The position numbers and the translations under genes are program-made. The notes beneath the pieces were generated by a model. It ran no database searches, was not told the DNA's origin, and saw only the letters and a list, made by a program, of their open reading frames with translations. 64,000 bases of DNA from Schistocephalus solidus (lineage: Eukaryota > Platyhelminthes > Cestoda > Diphyllobothriidea > Diphyllobothriidae), in assembly GCA_017591395.1 (NCBI GenBank), contig WEDG01002901.1, positions 186,001 to 250,000 of the forward strand, read 5' to 3'. The stretch's first letter is position 1. Every line of letters begins with the position of its first letter. Below, piece by piece: positions 1-11,750 of this stretch.

Positions 1-236
1 ATTGGTTTAGGGCACCTTTTCTAGCCCCTTCCTCCACGAGGAGGCAAGCAGTGCTGTCCCTAAATAGGGCTGCTCGGACATCCCAGACGGCTGCCGAACT
101 CCACTATGGGTAATGGTTTTGTTCAGGTAGAAGAGATAGGGGGAGCTGGTGGGAATTTCGGGAGTCAGATATGCCGGGTGTGTAGGCACACACACAACAC
201 CGGAGCACACGCAGCACACGAGCATTAACCACCTCT
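1..236 (-). mobile_element. 5' end of an RTE-like LINE, cut by the window edge
   Basis: Read on the minus strand, this segment matches the start of the LINE at 40.2-43.8 kb. Both share the leader with CCTACACACCCGGCAT-type sequence, the stretch ACCCATAGTGGAGTTCGGCAG, and a reading frame beginning MSEQPYLGTALLASS followed by RKGLEKV. The element therefore runs off the left edge of the window, and its endonuclease and reverse transcriptase would lie outside. The match to the second copy is visible directly. The clade name rests on the protein of that other copy. Confidence 0.75.
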
Positions 237-1433
237 TCGAGTCGTTTGGAGTGACCGAATGCTATTTGTGTGATACTACTCCTAAATAGTACCTCCTACC
301 TCCTACCTTACTCTTAATCATTTGTTGGTTTGCTTGTTGAGCTTGTTGATACACGTTGGTGTGGACGATGCCGACTGAAGCATTGCGTGACCCACACAGT
401 CTTTAGGCTTCAGCTTCTAGGTGTTAACTATTCCAAATCACACAACAGATCCTCCAAACGTTTGCTCTTAGTCGTCCTTTTTAGCCTTCGGAATCCATTC
501 AAATGCCGATGGAGCGCAATACGGTATCTCAACTGGTACAGCGTTTGACTCGAAAACACACGGAAACCACAGTTAAACCTCCAGTTTTTGGCGTCCACAG
601 TTTAGATATGACTAGTTGTTTTCCCCTTTGCAAAGTATTCCGCATAAGAATCCATCTGGTTTAATGTTCTATCAGCGGAGGCGCGTGAGTGGAAACGGGA
701 GTTGGATCTTCCAACAGTTAATAAAAATTATGCAACTGACTGGTAAGGCCTATTCTTCTGCTGACAGGGTAGTGTAATGAACGCTCTGCTGATAGGCCAT
801 TGATGACGACGTTTAGGCACTTGTGGCGCGGAGTTTGAACTGCATACCATCAAAGGTAGGGCGCGCATACGTACTATTCTCTTCTGGTCTAGTGTCCTCA
901 GCCAGTCTTACCGTAATTGCAGACTGAAAAGGGCTTGAAACCCGGTTTTATTAGCCACTTTATTGAACGTCCTTTCGAGTGGTCCACGAGTTTCATTCTC
1001 GGTTGACTGTGATCGGGGGAGTTCAACCTGAACTCCGGAGGGTTGCCGTTTTCAGGAGGGGGTGGGGTGGAAGGGAGGGGAAGCACCCGCGTAAATGTTG
1101 GCACTCACAACGATTGCAAAGTATAAACAAATAATTTCACCGTAGACCAATGCAGTTATCTGCTGAGATCTAATTTGAGTTGCTAGGCCGACAAAAAGAA
1201 AAAAATTACTTCCGCTACCACAGTCGGCATAAACTATTCGACAGGATGCTGCTTCACGCTAACTGGGGCATCTGTGTAAATTTCATCTGCTTGTCATAAC
1301 AATCACTTCTGCGAGCTAATCAGCTGCCGCAGATGGCATGCCAAGCCTTCCTAGCGTATATAAAATGCCTCTTCTGTCTCTAAATCTGCCGCAATTGACC
1401 TTACAATGCTCAGGAATATTTAAAGGGATAATG
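237..1433. other. Stretch with no recognised feature
   Basis: No convincing exon, RNA gene or transposon domain was recognised here. Reading frames are short and unremarkable. A homopurine/homopyrimidine-rich patch lies around 1050-1085. Confidence 0.5.
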
Positions 1434-1462
1434 TTTGAGAAATAAGGCGCGCTCACTGGAAC
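1434..1462 (+). repeat. Left arm of inverted repeat bounding the PLE
   Basis: Begins TTTGAGAAATAAGGCG. It matches the reverse complement of 2379-2407 at 26 of 29 positions. Confidence 0.75.
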
Positions 1463-2378
1463 ATTTTTATTATTATGCTGACATTTCCGAGAGCTTGGTC
1501 AGCTCACAATTGTCGAAGCAACTGCAGATAGCTGAACCGAACCGAGAGGGGCGTGCCATGGCCTGTCGGCCGCAGGCCATTCGGAGGATGTTTGGCGGGC
1601 AGTCTATTTGCGTGCCTTGTGAGTTGCTCACTCGATGGGGGGGTTGGAGGGTGGTTGAACCCTTTGACGGTGTTGTTCGCTCCGTCGGGTCTTTTTCTTC
1701 ATCGGGTGAGTTCACTCTCGGGCTGAGTCTGTGCGGCTTTCTTGAGTTCACTGTGGCCGACTTGTCCTGAGCTTCGCGTACGTAATGACGCAATTCGTTG
1801 TAAGATGCAGGGAAGTCAATATGCCTGTTAATTGAGTTGTCATCTGAATGCCACGCCTCAAGCTTTAACCGCTCCATTTTTGAGTTACCCCGGCCTACGA
1901 TGGTGGCTCCCTGACGATCAAAATTATGGCCAGTTTCTCCCACGTGTGTTGCACCCTGAGAGTTTCGGTTTAGCCTCTGAGCTGCCGATTTGTGCTCCTG
2001 CAGGCGGGCCTGAACTTTTCGCCCGGTATCCGCAACGTAATTGCTGAGGTTTCACTTAGTAGCAACGTGTCTTTAGGTTGGATCAAACGGTGACAAATTG
2101 CTGCTTTGGCTCGGTGGGCTATGCCTACTCTGGTGGGTTGCAAAGGTCGGAGAACCACCTCAGGTTGCTCTTCCCTTGGTCGTCGTGTGGTCACTTGGCG
2201 GCTGCTTTTCTCGATACTATGGTTAGGATAATCACTAGCCCTGAAGAGGTTCCGAAGGTATAGTCGTTCAGCCTTTTTGTCTGCTTGCATGTTGCAATGG
2301 GTTTCAACTCTTTTGAATAGAGTGCGGATACCGCTGCGTTTGTGAGGCAGAGGGTGTTTGCTGTTAAAGTGTAGTGTA

Positions 2379-2407
2379 GTTCCGGCGAGCTCGCCTTATT
2401 TCTCAAA
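2379..2407 (-). repeat. Right arm of inverted repeat bounding the PLE
   Basis: On the minus strand it begins TTTGAGAAATAAGGCG, pairing with 1434-1462 (three mismatches). Confidence 0.75.
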
Positions 2408-2544
2408 TTATCAATCCAGAGCTCTCAAATTTGACTACTTGAGCACATTTTTCATCCGTCAGCGCTCATGGGACGAGTGAGTTCCGGTAGCGATCGGTGA
2501 GCGTTCGTCAGCGAAAGTACATATTCCCGACCTAAACCGGCAAC

Positions 2545-2700
2545 CTAACGAGCCCGTGGCTCAACAGTTAGAGCGTTGGACTGCTGATCAACTGGTCGCG
2601 CGTTCGAGTCTCGGGTGGAGCACCACCTGGGTTTGGGTATGACTGGCTGATGACGGCTAACGAGCCGGAAATGGCCGTTCCAGTCATTCTTGGTTTTCAT
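2545..2700 (+). mobile_element. tRNA-derived SINE (family S1)
   Basis: The head looks like a Pol III internal promoter: an A-box-like TGGCTCAACAGTTAGAGCG and a B-box-like GCGTTCGAGTCTC. It is followed by the tRNA-unrelated body (GGTTTGGGTATGACTGGCTG, then GCCGGAAATGGCCGTTCCAG). The same head and body recur at 27085-27370 and 33810-34085, and in reverse at 33410-33600. This makes it a dispersed SINE rather than a working tRNA gene. The 3' portion seen in other copies (GGGGCTCGAGAGTGAGCCCC) is absent. Confidence 0.75.
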
Positions 2701-2989
2701 GGCACTGTTAATCTGTTACCCGTATTTCTGGAAAAATGGCTCCGAGTGGGGCGAAACCCTTACAGCAATTAAATTTGCGCCGAAGTTGGATGAGTGCGAG
2801 CACTTCAAGGTTGGTACAAAAATGTTCACCGGTTGGCCTTGGACTCTTGCCCTTCTCGCGCGCATAATGTGCGTGTACTGTGGTCAGTGAATCCACCTGC
2901 TAGGGCTCGAAATAGCGGTCACTTTCGAGCCAGATACGAGCTCGATACTTTTACCGGTTGAGCTCGATCCATGCTTCGTGTCGAGCTCA

Positions 2990-3172
2990 AAAATTACCGC
3001 TATTTCAAGCATAAGCTGGGTTCTATTCGGTGGATAAATCAACCTCAGTTCGCGCATTTTGTGCGCGCAAGAAGGGCGCAAGTTCAAGGCCAACCAGCAT
3101 CCAATTATTTGCCAACCTTGGGATGCTCGCAACAGTCAAACTTCGACGCGAACTTCGTTGCTATTAGGGACG
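2990..3172 (-). mobile_element. Diverged end of the CCCTAATA-type DNA transposon
   Basis: The segment ends in TTCGTTGCTATTAGGG, matching the right ends of the transposon copies at 44603 and 51177. Just inside are a GCGC-rich tract with TTTTGTGCGCGC, and CCAACCAGCATCCAATTATT. These resemble the subterminal sequence of the 51-kb copy (CTTTTGCGCCC, CAACCAATCAAATT). No matching left end was found, so this is a remnant or solo end. Confidence 0.4.
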
Positions 3173-6099
3173 GAGTACCTGAATCAGATCTCGTGGGTCA
3201 CTTACTCTCGTAGATCTAGCACAGTTTCTGGACTGGCAGAGTGATTTTCATGTAGGACGGGGTCCCCTGTAACACGGCTGAGGCCGTTCAAATGTGGTTG
3301 CGCCTGGGCCTAAATGTCTGTGTGATCGGGAGGTGGTCACCCAGACAAGAGATTTTAACCCCAGCTTACTTGATTTTCACTGGCACTCAGATAAAGCTTG
3401 TGAATGCAAGCACCCGAATCTCGAATTTCGGAGACATTTCGTGACCAGGATCGGGCACGACAGCCTGTCCGTCGATTCTGATGATGTCAACCGTGTGCCT
3501 CACAGCAGGAAAGAGGCAGGGGGCGTGGCTTGTGGGTGGACTAGGTAATAGTGATTGTGGGCTTGCGAAGCATCAATCTCACTCTCAATTTTTAATAAAC
3601 CTGAGCCCGGTGTCAAGAATCAGTCGCGCATTTGGCTTGCGCGACGCGAACCCACAGCTAGGTGTGCCTCCACAGCCTCACTGTGTTTTGATGGTACGCA
3701 TTCCCAATAACGTCTGTTGTGCCCTGATTTAATCCAGTTTTGTTTCTGCTCATATAACGCTTGGTTCGTTTTAGGGGTGAAAGGACTTGGTACAGTCCGT
3801 CAGTGGTCTACGTAAAGGTAATCTGCTCCAACTTGTTGTATAGGATTAAAAACGTCGATCGAAGCCTTGGGTTGTTATTTCGAATACTGATTATTAAGTG
3901 CAGCTATGATAACATCTCATTTTTGAAATTTGATTCCTCATCATTAATTTTTTTTGAATCAAATTTAAAGGCCATAGAGGATCAAGTAAAAATTGTTACG
4001 TCTACCAACTTACGCTGTCTAACTCTCCTATAAACATCGATTACTCTTTCAACGCATACACACAGTTTGCTTCTTGAGAGCACCCGACGAAAGAAATTCA
4101 TACGAAGGAAAGCTGGGACGGTGGCTTGACTGTCAACCTCCAAGCGGATATTTCACTCTCTTTCAATCTCCATATATACTTGCAGATTATTAAAATCCCA
4201 CTTATGCTGACCAAGTACCCTATTGTGTCTGCTAATCAGAATTTTCGTAGAACCTGGAACAAGCAGACGACTACCAGTCAGGTACGAAGCATGTGATGCA
4301 GTATGACTGCACCAAGTATAGACGAAATTCGTTTTCCCAAATCTACAGCTGCATTTGGCACGAGGCAAGGGAAAACAGTTTACGCAGCCCGTTTTTGTTA
4401 TCCATAGACATTCATGCATTTCTTCTCAGCAGGATTAATTCTTCAGACTAGCTGGCATCTCTGGCCTCAGTTAAAAACAGACGCCGGCAGGCTAGGATAC
4501 GAAAAAAAGGATTGAACAGTCTGTCAGGGTTCTCTACTGAAACCCACGGTTGTCAATGTCTATCGTGCCGACGCCTGCAAGAGCAGCCAGCTGATCCTCT
4601 CGGCGTGGCAACAGCCACTGAACCCCCTTTGCGCTGCGGATGACTCGCCGATGCCGTGACGCCGATCAATATCTTTGCCTTCGGCTCACACCGCACCGGC
4701 CAAAGCTGCGAGGCCCTTGTGCAACTAGCACACACGGACTACCAGCATCAGCGGTTGGCTTTGGGTGTGGTGTCGCCCACCTCTTAGTACCTTGCACGTT
4801 CTTACGCCTCAGTAAAGACTGTCCTACTAGCTCTAGATTTGAGAAACCCCTTGTTGTCAACCCAGCCCACTGCGACGATCCACTTAACTCCAGAAAAATG
4901 CACTTTGACGAAATATTCCGATGACACAGATACAAATATTTTACACGTGGCTAACCAACTCCTTCATGCACGAAAGACGTTGCTGTCATCGTAATGTGCC
5001 ATCCAGCCGCCTGCTCCATGACCCGCTGATGACGATAATTATATTGCGCCTTCCTGCTCTCTCTCTCTCTCTCTCTCTGAGATCTTTTAGAATTCCATAA
5101 GTTGCATACAATCTACGCAATTGTTTATATACGGACATCACAATAACACTATGATGAACACAACCCTTAGCTCAACACACACTCCAAGCCCTCTGTTCCC
5201 CCAACCTCATGGAGGCATATAACGAAGAGGTTGGACCAAAAATAGACCACGAATATCCTTGCGGTGGTCTGATGTTAAGTAACTGACTAACCTGTCTTCC
5301 AAATCGGAATTTTAATCGATTCAAAACCATCCAACCCCTTCCAGATATAGGTGGGATTTCGAGCAACATGTTGAAGTTTCTGTTGCTTGGATTACTGCTC
5401 ATCAACAAAATCGTCTCATAAGGGTGCGGAGAGCGCAGCTAGCGGCTAATAAGTTCGCACACGTATTAAGAAACTTTGCCAAACACATTTTCTTTAAATT
5501 CAATCAGTATTGTATATCGTAAGCAGCACATACAAGTCCCCCTGAGTATAAAGTCGTTAAAGAAAACCTGTTGTTTAAAGATGGGATAGAACCAGGGGAT
5601 TAAAGAGGTCGGTACCTTATGAGTGACCAATGGAGGAATAGTGACACAATAACCTTGCAGCCAACCTTAGTACGATATTAAGTGAGGAGGAGAATTATAC
5701 CCAACAGGAACATTATTTGCTTGGAATATGTGTTGTTGGCATGAAGAAATAACGTGTAGGTGATCGATGAATTGGAAAAGCTCGGCGATCGACCTTGAGA
5801 CAATCCTTTGATCTCCCCAGTGTAGACAAGGATGGCGGTCCCTCCAATCCATCTTACTACTCAAAGATATCGGCTATTTCTACGTTCTGTATTTCTGGTT
5901 GCTAATTCATACACCATCGACAAGAAGCCAATATTATAGAAAACTCAGGAATTAAGTCTGGGTATCCATTGCAGGGAAAAACAACAATGCGCCAGAAGAA
6001 AAAGTTAATAACCGAATATTAGCACAATGATATAAAAACTGTGAGGTATTTTCGCGGTCAAGGATATGAGATTGACTATAAACACATGGCAGTTCGATC
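3173..6099. other. Mostly unassigned DNA with small repeat scraps
   Basis: No gene recognised. The motif ACCTGAGCCCGGTGTCAAGA-like around 3599-3620 is shared with family B at 6229 and suggests a short fragment of that family. A (CT)11 tract lies at 5057-5078. The remainder is A/T-rich sequence without recognisable domains. Confidence 0.45.
5057..5078 (+). repeat. (CT)11 microsatellite
   Basis: An uninterrupted CT dinucleotide run of 22 bp. Confidence 0.95.
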
Positions 6100-6600
6100 G
6101 TCGATTTCGACGAGGTCCACCGTATGCTCCACACCAGGTGGTGCAGGGACGGTGACTTGCGGGTGAATTAGTTTTAAGTGATATTAGCCTTGCGCTGCAG
6201 CTACCGCACTCTCACCTCCTCCCCCACCTGAGCCCGGTGTCAAGACAGAGTCAAGAAGACCGGAGATGGGAGAGGGCGCAGGTGGCTGGCGCGGCCGGAG
6301 CCGCCCCTGGGCGTGCCACCACACCTGGCTCGGATCCCACGGAGTGGGAGTGCCATAAAGGCCACATTAAGAAGGAGCCATTGCAGCCTGACTCTTAGTC
6401 CGCCAGTCAGCCACTCCACACAAAACACACATTGGGCTGACCACGCAGTCCGAGTTATCCCGTCAGTTGGCGACCTTCCAAGCCACGGCTTTTAGCGCAC
6501 CGTGATGGTTTTAAGCGCGTCAGATTGTTTATAGTGAGGAACATGCGCTGAACTGTCGACCTCACTCTCTCCCCAACCCCCACCATCAGACACTGTTCGA
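6100..6600 (+). repeat. Dispersed repeat family B, copy 1
   Basis: Shared blocks in order: CCAGGTGGTGCAGGGACGGT, GAATTAGTTTTAAGTG, GGCCACATTAAGAAGGAGCC, CCGTCAGTTGGCGACC, CCAAGCCACGGCTTTTAGCG, TTTATAGTGAGGAACATGCG and GACCTCACTCTC. The same blocks occur at 26560-27060 in the same order, and in reverse at 22720-22880 and 37330-37560. No coding capacity was seen. The family is probably a non-autonomous element of unknown type. Confidence 0.7.
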
Positions 6601-6862
6601 GCCGGTCAGTTGCCTGATGTGGGAGTGGGCCCATTGGCTGACGGATCGGCGAACCCATCTTCGCGCGCCACAGCACGACCTGGCCCCCATAACGCACACA
6701 CTAGGATTCACTAACTCAGGGGATATGGAGCAGCCATCGCCGTCTGACTCCCCAGTCCACTGGTCAGCCACTCGACACACACAGCACATACACTGAGCCG
6801 ACGTCGTGGTCTGGTGGAAGCGTCAGATTGGCAGACTTCCCAGCCACGGTTTCTAGGAAACC
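6601..6862 (+). repeat. Dispersed repeat family B, copy 2 (partial)
   Basis: Repeats the middle of family B in the same orientation as the preceding copy: CTGACTCCCCAGTCCACTGG, CAGCCACTCGACACACACAG, then AGACTTCCCAGCCACGG. It is a partial tandem neighbour of copy 1, and its end abuts the 5'-truncated LINE that follows. Confidence 0.6.
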
Positions 6863-8085
6863 GTGAGAAAGTTCAGGGAATGTTCGGTATTGGCGGCAAA
6901 CTTCTTACGTGGATCAAGAATTTTTCTCGTCGGTCGTTCCCAAGTGGTCTGTGTAGGCGGATCGCGATCAAAGCGCACAGTCATCGAGTGGAGTCCCACA
7001 AGGTTCATTCTCGGACCGATCCTATTTCTCTTGTTCATTAATGATTGTGTACAGGAATTGGACTGTAATTTTGCTATGTTTGCGGACGATATAAAAATCT
7101 GGAAAGTTATCCACAATGCTGCTGATGCAGACAATTTCCAAGAAAATCTTCGTCGATTGGACGAGTGGTCCCTAAATGGCTCTTGTCCTTCAACTCAAAC
7201 AAATGCACCCTGCTACGTCTGGAAATCGAAATCAGGTCACTGATATGCGACCCTACTATTTGAATGGTTTACCACTCCGAGAAGCACACACACAGAAGGA
7301 TCTTGGAGTTTGGATGAAAGAACAACCTGAAGCCTTCTACGCAATGTTCCAAGGCAGCTAAATCCGCCAATTCAATACTGTACGCTATCAAGCGGGCATT
7401 TAAAGTTTTTCGATGAAGACTGCTTTTCTAAAGTCTTTGGTACGTTTGTAAAGGCCACATCTTGAATATGCGATCAAGCCTGGCGACCGTGGACCTAACA
7501 GGACTACAACATGCTCGAAAGGGTGCAGCGGCGAGCCACAAAATTAGTAAGAGGTCAATCTGAACTGCCATATGAGATTCGTCTAAATAACCTAAAGCTC
7601 TATCCTCTGAGTTATAGGCAGTTGCGCGGAGACTTGATACAAACCTTCCGTATCGTGCGTGGCATGGATTGTGCCCTCCTATGTGATGACTTTTTTTCCA
7701 ACTCGCCACTACGAAAAATCTCCGAGGTCATCCATTCAAACTAAGTGTGCCCCAAGTAAGATTGGATGTGAGGAAGTATTTTTTCACCAACCGTGTCGTG
7801 GAACCGTGGAATAACCTACCTGAGGCGATTGTTATGTCCCAGTCTGTGTATACATTCAAACATCGGCTTGACATACATATGTTACAGTACCACGAAGACT
7901 ATGTGACTACTTAACCTTAACAATATCAGTGTACCACGTAAACCTGCCTGCATTCACTTGACTGTTACTTCTTTAATTTGCTTCTTATTCTTGCAACTTT
8001 TATGTAACAAATAGGGATTTCAAAGGCGTAAGCCTATTTTCCTCAAATACACTGAACTGAACACTGAACTGAACTGAACCGTTTT
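6863..8085 (+). mobile_element. 5'-truncated CR1/Jockey-like LINE
   Basis: Carries the second half of a LINE reverse transcriptase with frameshifts: LGPILFLLFINDCVQELD, the FADDIKIW catalytic box near 7080-7100, a thumb/connector with LGVWMK, then MLERVQRRATKLVRGQSELP and LSYRQLRGDLIQTFRIV. The 3' UTR contains AAATAGG (8009-8015) and CCTATTT (8033-8039), which can pair in a hairpin. It ends in an ACTGAAC/TGAAC microsatellite tail at about 8050-8080. Truncation at the 5' end fits ordinary target-primed reverse transcription. The same family recurs at 8607-18250 and 44650-46735. Confidence 0.85.
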
Positions 8086-8606
8086 GTATTGTGCGGGAGG
8101 ATGACTGAAGCAAAGCACTGACCTTGAAGACCCTATAAGCACCACCAATTATTTTTTCTCCAGCTTGGACAATTTGATCTTCGTTACCACTTCACTAGGA
8201 CTGTTCCGGACAATACTGTTTCAACTGCATGTACTTATTTGCTTCCTGCTGATCTGGAATTCTTTCTTGTGCCGAAAGTCGTCATAAAACGGATCAAATT
8301 GGAATTTGTTTATCATCTTATTCAAGTTGACTGCGCAGGCTCTGCACCAATAAAAACTGACAACCACTCAGGGAACAAAACGTGTACAACCTCGTGAAGA
8401 TCTGAGGTTATCCAGGACCTTCGAAATATCCGAACGGCTGAGTCGTTCCTGAATATCCTTCATACCGTTTATAGTATTTTTTTCAAAAGCGTTGTTTTGA
8501 ACAAGTATAAACATTTTTGCTCATATTGCATTAAATACTCGCCATACTCCAAAGCCAGTCGGAAATTTTTCGTTATACGCTCAAAGGAGAACATACTTTT
8601 TACGCA
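8086..8606. other. Spacer, possibly LINE 5' UTR
   Basis: No domain seen. It lies directly upstream of the ORF1 of the next LINE and may be part of its 5' UTR. Confidence 0.3.
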
Positions 8607-9720
8607 GTGTTTTTAACATTTATGGACTCAAAACAATTGTTTGCTAGCAACAGAACCAGTCACGGAACTTCCTTTAAAGGAAAGCCTGTTGAGTTGGCTT
8701 CGACATCCACGACTGGCACTCAATCAGTTTATACTTACAACCAAAAACCAGCAAAGTGCGCAAAAAGCGTAATGGCAGCCAAATCCGTCGGCTACGAGGA
8801 CGAATCTTGCGTTGGATGTTCTTATATTTTACTAAGAGTTCAAAAACTGGAAAATTAGCTTGCAGACTTAAGGAAGCTCTTGCAAGATAACATTACTCGA
8901 CGAAATACGCTTAGCAATATTCCAGTTAAAAAGGCAGTGACTAAAGCACAAAAAGTATCAAAAACTACAATATGTTACAGCTCACAATGTTCAGACGCGA
9001 TTACCCATAACGACCGGATAACGGGAACACAGTCTCTGAATCCTACGGACGACGACCAGAGCAAACCACAAATCTCATCCTGCTATCTTGGGTGTTCTAA
9101 AGAGCCCGTAGTTGAATCCGAAGAAACAAACGCGTGGCAAGCTGCAATGGGGAAACACCACAACAGGATGACACAATCACAATCAACTCTGATGGATTCA
9201 TTGAAGCCTTCAGATGAGAGTACGGTCAGAGGTAGACTAAATCCCAACGAGAGCTCTGTAAACCGTTCTCGTGCCCCTAAGGAGAACTTAGGAGGAAGCG
9301 AAAATTACAAGCACCAGGATCGACAACAGTGCTTAGTTATTCAGGTTTGCACGAGTCAACTGCAGTCCGACCAGAAGAACGTGTCGCCGAAGACCTTGCT
9401 TCGTTTAATGGCCTCCTAAAACAGTTGCTCCCACCAGGCGTGGAAGTAAAAGTTATTAAAGCATTCCGGATCGGCAAAAAGTCTGAAGACAGCCTAGGAA
9501 CGCCGCGACCGCGACCTCTGAAAATAATGCTAGAGAGAAAAAGACCAAATCAAGGCGATCCTATCCAAAAAACTAACCTCCGTCACTCGCATAAAGAGGT
9601 TTTTTTCAACCGGACTACTCCCCTGCGGAAAGGCTGAAACGCCGGGAACTTGTCTTGGAACTACAATCAAGACTGAAGGCTGGCGAACACAATCTGGCTA
9701 TTTCAAGGGGAAGGTAGTTC
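8607..9720 (+). pseudogene. LINE ORF1 (RNA-binding protein), broken
   Basis: The first protein of a CR1-like LINE, normally a nucleic-acid-binding chaperone of the element's RNP. It reads from the ATG near 8622 through a Cys-containing YEDESCVGCSYILLRVQKLEN segment, which is interrupted by a stop. This is the position where the minus-strand sister copy has a heptad-rich coiled coil. After a Ser/Asn-rich linker comes an RRM-like block containing VKVIKAFRIGKK and RPRPLKIML (about 9450-9530), then a basic ELxxEL-type tail, LVLELQSRLKAGEHNLAIS, near 9650-9700. Stops at 8858 and 9419 and frame changes show it is inactive. The sister ORF1 on the minus strand at 14880-16114 has the same block order. 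Confidence 0.65.
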
Positions 9721-9946
9721 AAAAGAATACGAATTTTCCATTGAACCAACCGATTTTTCTGAGGACAACGGCAGCCACCTCACTAACGCCAAAACCATCA
9801 GGGAACCAATTGCCCAAAGAGATGTCAGAACTGATTCCGTAACACCCAGCGTTCTCACTAAAGAAACCACAGTTACCGAAAATCATCAAGAAACGGAAAA
9901 GACATATGACCTTGACGTTAGAGGAGACACAGTTGGGCCCATAAAA

Positions 9947-11640
9947 TTGACAAACGCAACAGGAAATTTGGTCGGCGCGAAATTGAAGTGCTTGTATACA
10001 AATGCACAAAGCCTTTTATCAAAACTTGATGAGTTAAAAATTTGCCTTGCCGAAGTATCTCCGGATGTGATAGCAGTAACCGAAACCTGGCTGTCGGGCA
10101 GTATTCGAGATAGTGAAATAACATTGTCTGGATACCAAATATATCGGAGGGACAGAGAAAACCGACAGGGTGGTGGAATAATTGTGTATGTGAAAGACAT
10201 GCTAATAGTGTCTGACAAGACGAGCAAGTTTGCGTGCAGCACGGAAGCCATATGGTTGAATATCAAGGCTCTTGGCTCTTCATGTCTAGATGTCCTCATT
10301 GTCTATCGGCCACCTAGGATAGACCGAGTCGCGGACACCCACTTGTTGGAACAATTAGAAAATTTATCCAGTCGACCTAATGTCATGATTATGGGTGACT
10401 TCAACGCACCAGGAATTAACTGGAGCACTGTTCAATCATCATACCCGAAATCGACTTTTGATTATGTTTTTCTGCAAAAGACCTTGAAGGCACTTCTCAC
10501 ACAACATGTCCCTTTCCCCACCAGAACACGTGAAGGACAAAGGGCTAACTTTCTTGACCTGGTTTTCACGAAAACATCAGGCAGCATTGACGAGATTATT
10601 TCAATGCCTCCGCTCGGTCGTAGTGATCATGTGGTGCTTATGTGGGACTACTCCTTATTCTCCGTTGCGCCTGCTATAGACGAGAAAAACGGCGTAACGT
10701 TTGGCGAGAAACTTTCATCAGATGCGAGCAGATTTAACAGACATCAACTGGACCTCAATGTTTTCGAGCACCGTGAGCGAAGATTGGGAGTCCTTCCGAA
10801 ATGTTCTTTTGCAACTTATGGACAACCACTGCCCGCTAACGAGTGTCCATCACAGCAAGCGTCCTGGGTGGCTAGACAGCAACTTAAAAAGGGAAATAAA
10901 CAGGAAGCACAAGTTGTGGAGAAAATATTGTGAGCCTAATCAAGTCGCCTATTTTAATAAGTATAAAACACAGAGAAACAAAATGAGAAGCCTTATTCTT
11001 AAAACGCGAAGAGAATTTGAGAAGACTTTGCTGCAAAAGGCAACGCAGAATCCAAAGTTAGTCTACAGTTACCTCCGTAGATGTACAAGGAATAAACATC
11101 AAATACCACTGATTAATACTGCCGTGGGCGTCAAAATTTCTGAAAACAGGGAAAAAGCCGAGTACTTTTCACAGTTCTACCCCTCAGTCTTCACTAACGA
11201 GGCAAGGTTCCTTCGTCTAAGAATTTCTGATCCAAAAGGAATTAAAAGCACTAAAAGAGTCGAAATCCCCAGGACCAGACGAGCTTCCACCCAAGCTTCT
11301 GAAAGAACTCGCCAATGAACTTTCCGCACCTCTGTCGGTGCTTTTTCAAAAGTCATTTGACTCCGGAACACTTCCTTTCGATTGGAAGATGGCACATATA
11401 ACTCTCTTGTACAAAACGCGGTAGCCGGGCGTCAATGACAAACTTCAGGCCCATAAGCTTGAACTGCATCCTTGGCAAGATTATGGAAAGGATCATCAAG
11501 AGCGAATTGGTGAAATTCCTAGAGACTCATAATTTGTTATCAAGCTGTCAACATGGGTTCAGAAAAGGAAGATCATGCACAAGAATTTGCTGTATTCGCT
11601 ACAGAGGTGGATCCAAGCACTTTAAGTCACTTTAAGTCAG
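9947..11640 (+). pseudogene. LINE ORF2: endonuclease and start of reverse transcriptase
   Basis: An apurinic-type endonuclease opens this ORF: LKCLYTNAQSLLSKLDEL, the catalytic-Glu motif VTETWL, GGGIIVYV, the Asp/Asn motif IMGDFNAPGINW, and the terminal SDHVVLMWDY (His). The enzyme nicks target DNA for reverse transcription. After a frame change near 10700-10930 come the connector (GWLDSNLKREINRKHKLWRK) and the first RT blocks (FRPISLNCILGKIMERII, then HGFRKGRSC). The coding sequence stops at about 11640, where it meets the 3' end of an oppositely oriented LINE. A matching second half of RT resumes at about 16650, so the two are probably one element split by insertion. Confidence 0.85.
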
Positions 11641-11750
11641 TCACTTTATTGAGGGAAGTAGGCTTTCGCCCTTGAGCTCCCTATTCATATGCAAAAATGT
11701 CAATAGTATAAATGTTTACAGTGATATATCTGACAAATGAAAATGTAGGG

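Larger units (their letters stand above)
1434..2407 (-). mobile_element. Penelope-like element, 3' part, between inverted ends
   Basis: The minus strand codes for the C-terminal part of a Penelope-like reverse transcriptase in two or three frames. The order is a connector containing YLRNLFRASDYPNHSIEKS, then IAHRAKA, then a GIY-YIG-like segment (VADTGRKVQARLQEHKSA, near 2000), then GETGHNF and the conserved tail with LEAWHSDDNSINRHID. PLEs are retroelements whose polyprotein ends in a GIY-YIG endonuclease. The first two-thirds, including the RT core, is missing, and frameshifts separate the blocks, so this copy is dead. A 29-bp inverted repeat bounds it: 1434-1462 against 2379-2407, 26 of 29 bases matching. 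Confidence 0.75.

Noticed and set aside
1435..1770. A 111-codon + strand frame
   Set aside because: It is antisense to the PLE tail (LEAWHSDDNSINRHID) and a shadow of it.
2545..2625. A tRNA gene suggested by A and B boxes
   Set aside because: The same head plus a long tRNA-unrelated body recurs at several places in the window, so it is a SINE. A sound cloverleaf was not found.
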